Source: a virus. From it: a stretch of DNA of 25,633 nt. Location: positions 1 to 25,633 of IMG/VR virus record IMGVR_UViG_3300038701_001730, one strand, 5' to 3'. Of this stretch, positions 19,829-25,633 are shown piece by piece (positions within the stretch are counted from its first letter, which is position 1; each line of letters starts with the position of its first letter). Under the pieces are notes generated by a model. The model saw only the letters and a program-made list of their open reading frames with translations. It searched no databases and was not told the origin of the DNA. The translations under genes and the position numbers were made by a program.

Positions 19829-22800
19829 TTACTGGATAACGCGGTAAGGATCAGGGAGGCCCGTAGCGGTCACCTCCTCGCGGGCCTTGCGGCGCGCGTC
19901 TTGGTTCTCGATACCGGACTTGATGTATTCCTTGAGAGACCGTTGGGCCACTCGATCCGCGAGATACTGTTGGTTCTCGGTCTCGTAGATTTGACGAGCC
20001 GGTTGGTTGAAGTCCCGCATGACCCTGACGACTTCGTCTTGGACCATGCTTTTGTCGGGAAGGGTTTGGAACTCAGGAGACGAGAAGAGGACGTGCAACG
20101 CCTCCTTCATGGTCTGTCCGTCAGCGTTCCGCGCACGAGTGGCACGGATGCTCCGAAGGTCAGACAACTCCTCAGATGTTAAATCGAACCCGGTCGGGTC
20201 AGCTTTCTTCAGGCTCTGGATGTCCACGCCCAGTTCTCGCATGCGAGCGGTCACAGGGTCGAGGTCTCCGGTTGAGCCGATAGCGATACCCATCGTTCGC
20301 CCGCTGATCTCGTTTCCAAGAGCATCGACACGAGCCGGAAGGTATCCGCCCATCCCCGGTGTGACCTTCGCCAGACGGTCTAGCCAGCTTACAGCTTCGA
20401 CAGACTTCCCAGAGATTGTCTCCTTCAGTTGCCGGCTGGTGCCTGACAGCGGGATAACCCGCGCGACCGCGTCTCCGGAGAACTTCGTAAAGTAGCTCTC
20501 AAGGACGCTGGCGTCGTTCGACGAGATAGCCTCGTACAGATCACTCAGGCCGGTCAGGTAGCTCTTCTCGAGCAGTGCGTCCCGGAAGCCACCGTAGGCG
20601 ATTGCCTTGGCTTCTGCGAGCGCGTCATCCTGTCCGTACTGGTCACCGGCTTCCTGCGCTGCCTTGTACATCTGGCCGACGATCCCGCCCATAGCGAAAC
20701 CCATAGCCAGAGGCTCAAGACGCCCGAACTCAACGTAACCTCCGCCGGGGAAGTTCACGCGGTTCGCGGGAGCCCCTCCGAGGTTCTTACTGTTGCGGTA
20801 GTCAGGTCCGTTCGTGACGGTGATAGCGCCGGTCGCCGCAGCAAGCATGCCTGCTGAGATGATGGTGCCGCCGAGATCCATACGTGCTCTTTCAAGAGCC
20901 GCTTCGGTCCCGCCTTTGGCAAGCTCGTCGGAGACTTCTTTGGTAAGGTGTCCCCAAGGAGTGTAGCTCGCTAGGCCGCGTTCCAAGATCCGAGTAGGCG
21001 TCTGGATGTACGGCATGAGGATGCCCTTGAAGGCTCCCAATCCCGCAACTGTGTCAGCGCCGTCGGCGACAGATGCCAGAGCCCTGCCTTTGCTTGTCTG
21101 AGGTCCGTCGAGGAACAAGACACGCTCGGCTTCACGCTCGGCACCATAGTCGCGCCGCAGGAGCATCTGATCCACATCGTCTAGACCTTCGCCGTCGATG
21201 AGCTTACGCTCGACCTTGGCTAGGATGTCCTCAGGAGGGAGTGATGCCCATTCCTTCGCTCTCTTAGATACGTGGTCTGCAAGCTTCTTGCCGGAGAGGC
21301 CTTGGTTGAGGCCTTCTGCAGTCGCCTTGCTGGCCATCTCTGCATAGACCTCTTTGGTCATAATCATCGCCCTACCGTAATCGTCGATCACGCCTGAGGC
21401 GACTTTGGCCGTGGCCGTTCCGAGAGCGTCGATGGTGTTGACCACCGTCGCTCCTGCGCGCTCCAAGCCGTTCACAAAGTGAGCGAAGGGGGCGTCAGAT
21501 GCAGCGCGTTCAGCGAGCCGTGCATTGAAGCCGCGAACGTCCGATACGGACAGACGCTTCTTCAGATCGAACTCCCGGATAGGAGGCGGCTTGTAGCCGC
21601 GAGCGATGAGTGCTTGGCGAGAGGCAGAAGCTTTGAGTGCGGATTTCTCCAGACCGGCCACCCCTGCGATATTCTTCCAGCTTCCCCACGCTTCCCACTT
21701 CATCCGGCGAACCGCGCCTTTGATGCCTTCAAGGTGGGCATGCCACCGGACGGCGGAAGCCGCTTGACGCTGCATCATGAGCATGGTGGCGGTGGGTATG
21801 TCCCCTCCGGCCCTTGCAGTGGCTTCAGCGAGCAAACGTGCGCCGCTGTTCCGGACCCAGTTATGGATCGGGACGCCGACGAGGTTGATCGCGGCTGTGG
21901 CCGGGGTCAATGTGTTGGACTTGATGAAGGATTCGAACGTGTTTCGCATCCGCATCCACAGGCCCACCTTCTCTGCTCTCGCAGGGTCCAGAAGAACCTT
22001 TGAGATCTCTTCTAGATGGGACATGTCGCGTGTCTGGGCGAGCAGCTCGTTCAAGCCATCATCGTCCAGATGCTGCATTGCATCGTTGACCCTCTTCCGG
22101 ATCTGCTCGATGGTTTCGACTTCATAGCCGTCGCCGAGTTCGCGGAACACGAGAGAGGTGGAATGCTTGAGCATGCCGAGCTCACGGCCTGCGCCGCTGA
22201 CCAGAAGCTGGCCTTTGGCGGAGATGCTGAGAGCGGTTGAGAGCTCTTCTGCCAGCAACTCACGAGCCGTCTGATCGCCCTTCATGACTTCCGGCATGAG
22301 ACTGCGGGAGACACGGGCGAACTTGACACCGGCTAGCACCATCTGGAGCTTACCGACTGTTGCTGTACCCTCTGCCGCTTTCATCTTCTCGACAGCAGCG
22401 TCGAGCTGTGCCTCGTTGAGTGAAGAGCCGTAACGGGCACGGAGCTGGCGTTCCCAAGACAAGGTGGAGCGAGCGCCCTCACCGGCCTTGTTGCGGACGC
22501 CCTCAAAGAGCTCTGCTAGGATCTTGGAGACCTCCGGGATGAGGTCAGCCTCGTCCCCGAACTCCGCTAGATCGAGACCGGCGATGGACGCGAAGTGAGG
22601 CTCCTTCGTTAGGTCTCCGCTGTCGACCGCCTCTTGAAGCTTCTGGGCCGCAACCTTTGCTTGCTGCGGGGTGAGCTTTGTCAGCTTGTCGATCAGCGCT
22701 CCGCGCTTGGTCTGGTCCAGCATTTCAGTCGCTGGAGCGATGGCGTCGTCGGCCACTTCATCAGCAGCCTTTCCGGTCATCCAGTTCGTGGGCTTCTTTA

Positions 22801-23611
22801 CAGGTGCCGCCTGATCCCCTGAGGGGGTTGGCTTCTTCCTGCCGACGGTTGTGCGCAGTGCGTCAAAGTCTGCCTGATCGGCTTCGGAGGCCTTGGTGGC
22901 TCTCCCGCCGATAGGGGCATAATCGAAGTCAAGCTTCGGAGACTTGCCGGTTCTGAAACCGACAGCCGCGCGGTAGCCGTGCTGGACGAGGCGAGATCCT
23001 TGGAACAATGCGGTGCCCAGAAACAGGCCCGCACCGGCTCCGAATGCGCCCATTGTGGCGGCACTTTGGAACCTTTCAGAGGTCAGGAGATCTTCGCTCT
23101 CAGCTGAGCCGAAGCCGTATGCAGCGCCTTGCGCAGCACCAGCCAGAGCCATGTAGCCCACTTGGGCTTTTCTTCCGTTCTTCCATGCCGAGTATGCAGC
23201 CTGCGCCTTGCCGCCGACACCGGCCACAGGGACGAAGCCCCCGACCAGTTGTCCGGATAAGTACGCGCCGCCGCTCTCGTCTTCAGCCTTGCCCATGATA
23301 GAGCGGTTGCGACGGAGGTTCTCTTTGTAGCTCAGGCCGTTTCCGCCGAGCCACTCAGGCATGTTCGTGTCGACGAACGCTCCGGCTTCATCAAGGAAAC
23401 CGAAGGTGACAGTGTCGGCAGCGCCGATGGCGAATGCGCCGAAGCCGTCGATCTCCACGTCGTCCACGTTGTAGATGTCTGGTGAACTGTTGGAGACCCG
23501 ACGAGCAACCTGCTCTGGGCGTCCTGCCGTAGTCGGCTTAGGGGCCGCTTTGGCTGACTTGAGCTTAGCCTCTTCTTGGGCAATCAGCTCATCGAGAGTT
23601 GGTTGGCTCAT
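19829..23611 (-). CDS. Internal virion (core/ejection) protein, gp16-like
   Basis: 1260 aa, immediately upstream of the fiber gene, the place and size class of T7 gp16 (1318 aa). It lacks the transglycosylase that T7 gp16 has at its N-terminus; here that domain is in the preceding gene. Gly/Ala-rich hydrophobic stretches lie near 115-133 (YLSGQLVGGFVPVAGVGG), 152-168 (GYMALAGAAQGAAYGFG), 186-206 (TMGAFGAGAGLFLGTALF) and about 912-930 (IISAGMLAAATGAITV). These could insert in the cell envelope as part of the DNA-ejection channel. ATG 23611 has AAGGA 6-7 nt upstream. Long helical regions elsewhere fit a core protein. Assigned by position, size and composition. Confidence 0.8.
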   Translation of the reverse strand: MSQPTLDELIAQEEAKLKSAKAAPKPTTAGRPEQVARRVSNSSPDIYNVDDVEIDGFGAFAIGAADTVTFGFLDEAGAFVDTNMPEWLGGNGLSYKENLRRNRSIMGKAEDESGGAYLSGQLVGGFVPVAGVGGKAQAAYSAWKNGRKAQVGYMALAGAAQGAAYGFGSAESEDLLTSERFQSAATMGAFGAGAGLFLGTALFQGSRLVQHGYRAAVGFRTGKSPKLDFDYAPIGGRATKASEADQADFDALRTTVGRKKPTPSGDQAAPVKKPTNWMTGKAADEVADDAIAPATEMLDQTKRGALIDKLTKLTPQQAKVAAQKLQEAVDSGDLTKEPHFASIAGLDLAEFGDEADLIPEVSKILAELFEGVRNKAGEGARSTLSWERQLRARYGSSLNEAQLDAAVEKMKAAEGTATVGKLQMVLAGVKFARVSRSLMPEVMKGDQTARELLAEELSTALSISAKGQLLVSGAGRELGMLKHSTSLVFRELGDGYEVETIEQIRKRVNDAMQHLDDDGLNELLAQTRDMSHLEEISKVLLDPARAEKVGLWMRMRNTFESFIKSNTLTPATAAINLVGVPIHNWVRNSGARLLAEATARAGGDIPTATMLMMQRQAASAVRWHAHLEGIKGAVRRMKWEAWGSWKNIAGVAGLEKSALKASASRQALIARGYKPPPIREFDLKKRLSVSDVRGFNARLAERAASDAPFAHFVNGLERAGATVVNTIDALGTATAKVASGVIDDYGRAMIMTKEVYAEMASKATAEGLNQGLSGKKLADHVSKRAKEWASLPPEDILAKVERKLIDGEGLDDVDQMLLRRDYGAEREAERVLFLDGPQTSKGRALASVADGADTVAGLGAFKGILMPYIQTPTRILERGLASYTPWGHLTKEVSDELAKGGTEAALERARMDLGGTIISAGMLAAATGAITVTNGPDYRNSKNLGGAPANRVNFPGGGYVEFGRLEPLAMGFAMGGIVGQMYKAAQEAGDQYGQDDALAEAKAIAYGGFRDALLEKSYLTGLSDLYEAISSNDASVLESYFTKFSGDAVARVIPLSGTSRQLKETISGKSVEAVSWLDRLAKVTPGMGGYLPARVDALGNEISGRTMGIAIGSTGDLDPVTARMRELGVDIQSLKKADPTGFDLTSEELSDLRSIRATRARNADGQTMKEALHVLFSSPEFQTLPDKSMVQDEVVRVMRDFNQPARQIYETENQQYLADRVAQRSLKEYIKSGIENQDARRKAREEVTATGLPDPYRVIQ

Positions 23612-23620
23612 CGGGTTTCC

Positions 23621-25633
23621 TTAGTAGTTGGGTGTTTGGACAGCTCGGTACTTCTCGACCATTGCGGCCTTCTCCCGAGCGATCATGCGAGCAGCAGCGA
23701 GCGCGGCTTCGGAGGGCTCTTCGCCTTCCAAGATACGTCGCATGTAGTCTCCACTCGCGCGGTCCATGATGTTGGCATACGCCTTCGTCGCGTTCGTGCG
23801 ATTGTAGGCAGGGATGTCGACCATGAGAGCCACTTCAGAAGCAGCGTTGTCCGCCTTCTCAGCGAAGTCGTTGGTCGTGGATCGAACCTCAGGACTGTTG
23901 CGGACAGTATTCTCATACTGGTTCGCTGCGGTGCTGATGCTGGACAAGACAGAAGCCGCGATCTCTGGATCGTCGCTGTTAGCGGCGAAGGTTAGAGCCG
24001 CACTACGAGCCTCAGGAGCGGTCAGTTCTCCGCGAAGGAGGAGGCCAACGATGTGGCTTGTCCCTGCATTCGCTGCGTCCCGTCGGCGTTTGGCTTCCTC
24101 GCGTTCCGCGCGGTTCTCCGAACGGTCAGCGCGAGCTTCTGCTCGATCCTCACGGCTCTCGAATAGACGCACGAGAGACATGACTTCACCGTCACCGATG
24201 TCGCCTGCTTCGTAGGAAGAGATGATGTCCTCCCGCGTGGTCACGCCGCCAACTCCCAGAACCCCGAGAGAGAGGCGAACCCCGTTCTCAGAGCGCTCCT
24301 CGTCGCGTTGTGCTGTCCATTCCCGCCGGAGCTCGTTAGTCGAAACCTTATAGAGCTGGTTGATACGGGCCTGCTGTTCGGCGGAGAACTGGATGTCCTC
24401 CAACCCTGTGATCTCGGCGATCTGACCAGACTGTTCAATCTCAGTCACTGGGTCAGCGTTTGGATCTTGAAGACGGGCTATCGGTTGGTCCGAAGGGACA
24501 GGTGCTTGAACTTCTTCGATAAGACCGAGGTTGCCCATGATCTTCCGAGCGTAGTCACGCGTTTCCTTGAAAGGGATCGCATCGATCCGCTTCTTCGTCC
24601 CGCCCTTAAGCTTGGATTTCCATTCGTCCGCGCGGGCTGGTCCTGCGTTGTAGGCGGACAAGGCGAGGACATAGTCCCCGTTGTACCGCTTAAGCATCGC
24701 CTTGAGATAATCCCTGCCGACCCTGCGAAGCTCTTCCGGACTATCATCCTTGGCAGCTTTAACCCCGAAGCCGGGATCTCGAAGGGTACCGGGCATAGTC
24801 TGCATGAGACCGATAGCGCCCACAGGAGACACCGCGTCCGGATCGTTGCCGCTCTCCGCTGTCTGTACGGCAGAGGCCAGTTGATCGAAGGATACTCGAC
24901 CGCTCTTAGCGGCCTTCTTCTTCCCGGTGGGCCGAACGTTGTTCACACCAGTGTCTGCAGGGCTATTCACGTAGCCGCGAAGGCCTGCCAGAAGCGCTGT
25001 TGCGTCCTCGTTGCGACCAGCTGCTTTCAAAGCATCGAACGCGTTTGCTACGGCGGTCATTGCCGTCTCAGCTACGTCTTCTTCAGACACTGTGGCGGGC
25101 AGGAGAGAGCGCGCAGCTGTGAGATCGACTGTGCCGGTCTCAAGCGCTTGATCGACAACGTTCGTGCTGAACAGGCTCAAGGCCTCTTCATTGAACTGCT
25201 CTTCGACCTGTGCTTGGGCTTTGGCCAAGGCGTCCGGACGTGAAGTCTGGATGGCTTCGGCGAGGTAGCGCATAGCGCCGGGAGACTGCAGATAATCACG
25301 CAGATCCCCGGTCTCAGGATCAACCGCGAAGTCCGAATAGAACCCTTCAGTGATAGCTTCGACCTCGGCCAGACGAACCTCAAGGCTCGGGCTGTCTTGG
25401 GATTGGATTAACTCTTCGAGCTCGCTGGAGAACTTCCGTGTAGCTTCAGAGAAGGCTGTTACGGTACGGCCTTTGGTCACCGCGTTGCGGTACCCGAGGC
25501 TCTTCTCCATCATTGCGTCATCTACGACGCCTGCAGCTTCGTCAGCCGCGCCTTGCGAGATGTTGTCCTGCTCGTCGACGATGTTCTGGTTTGTCGCATA
25601 GCGTTGGAAATCTGAGGCACCTCCTTGGAGCAT
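23621..25633 (-). CDS. Internal virion protein with lytic transglycosylase domain (5' end at or beyond window edge)
   Basis: 670 aa are visible; the first codon shown is ATG at the very edge, so the true start may lie further upstream. An SLT-type transglycosylase domain spans about 245-365: catalytic Glu260 in QTAESGNDP, then VGAIGLMQTMPGT and LALSAYNAGPARADEW. This cleaves peptidoglycan to let phage DNA enter. The rest is helical and Ala/Glu-rich with a coiled segment near 500-525 (EDRAEARADRSENRAEREEA). The order SLT protein, large protein, fiber parallels T7 gp15-gp16-gp17, but with the SLT domain moved to the gp15 position. Confidence 0.88.
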   Translation of the reverse strand: MLQGGASDFQRYATNQNIVDEQDNISQGAADEAAGVVDDAMMEKSLGYRNAVTKGRTVTAFSEATRKFSSELEELIQSQDSPSLEVRLAEVEAITEGFYSDFAVDPETGDLRDYLQSPGAMRYLAEAIQTSRPDALAKAQAQVEEQFNEEALSLFSTNVVDQALETGTVDLTAARSLLPATVSEEDVAETAMTAVANAFDALKAAGRNEDATALLAGLRGYVNSPADTGVNNVRPTGKKKAAKSGRVSFDQLASAVQTAESGNDPDAVSPVGAIGLMQTMPGTLRDPGFGVKAAKDDSPEELRRVGRDYLKAMLKRYNGDYVLALSAYNAGPARADEWKSKLKGGTKKRIDAIPFKETRDYARKIMGNLGLIEEVQAPVPSDQPIARLQDPNADPVTEIEQSGQIAEITGLEDIQFSAEQQARINQLYKVSTNELRREWTAQRDEERSENGVRLSLGVLGVGGVTTREDIISSYEAGDIGDGEVMSLVRLFESREDRAEARADRSENRAEREEAKRRRDAANAGTSHIVGLLLRGELTAPEARSAALTFAANSDDPEIAASVLSSISTAANQYENTVRNSPEVRSTTNDFAEKADNAASEVALMVDIPAYNRTNATKAYANIMDRASGDYMRRILEGEEPSEAALAAARMIAREKAAMVEKYRAVQTPNY

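Overview
The window is part of a temperate, T7-like podovirus (Autographiviridae-type) genome, or a prophage or concatemer of one. Every confident gene lies on the minus strand, so the biological reading direction is from 25633 down to 1. Hallmarks are a single-subunit T7-family RNA polymerase, a T7-order virion block (internal core proteins, gp17-type fiber, holin, small and large terminase) and a tyrosine integrase. Moderately high GC, strong Shine-Dalgarno sites and a short match to the 3' end of tRNA-Gly suggest an alphaproteobacterial host; the host call is inference.

Region by region, in transcription order. (1) 25633-9535, late block: a transglycosylase-bearing internal virion protein (upstream end at the window edge), a 1260-aa gp16-like internal protein, an 1801-aa repeat-built tail fiber, a small coiled-coil protein, a holin-like protein, a LamG/carbohydrate-binding-like tail protein, a hypothetical protein, and terminase small and large subunits. 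(2) 9534-8438, gene-poor joint: a phage-polymerase promoter pointing backwards (plus strand, 9401), a stretch rich in CTAG and GGCACG with 11-bp iterons, an intrinsic terminator (8853-8822) that would end late transcription, and a sigma70-like promoter (8742-8708) that would start early transcription. If the mature genome is linear, its ends should fall here. (3) 8437-5368, early small genes: compact, partly overlapping, several preceded by one shared leader cassette. (4) 5229-3557: a MarR-like regulator coupled to the integrase, followed by a probable attP. (5) 3366-600: a phage promoter, a 46-aa ORF and the RNA polymerase. (6) 565-1: another phage promoter and two further genes, the last running off the window.

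Two points deserve attention. First, the phage promoters match the T3 promoter exactly from -17 to -5, and the polymerase carries Asp (D695) where T7 has Asn748, the residue that separates T3 from T7 specificity, so enzyme and promoter support each other. Second, the likely attP lies between integrase and polymerase. Integration would therefore cut the polymerase gene off from the early host-type promoter and leave it behind its own phage promoter, downstream of the host tRNA. This suggests a lysis/lysogeny switch built into genome geometry.
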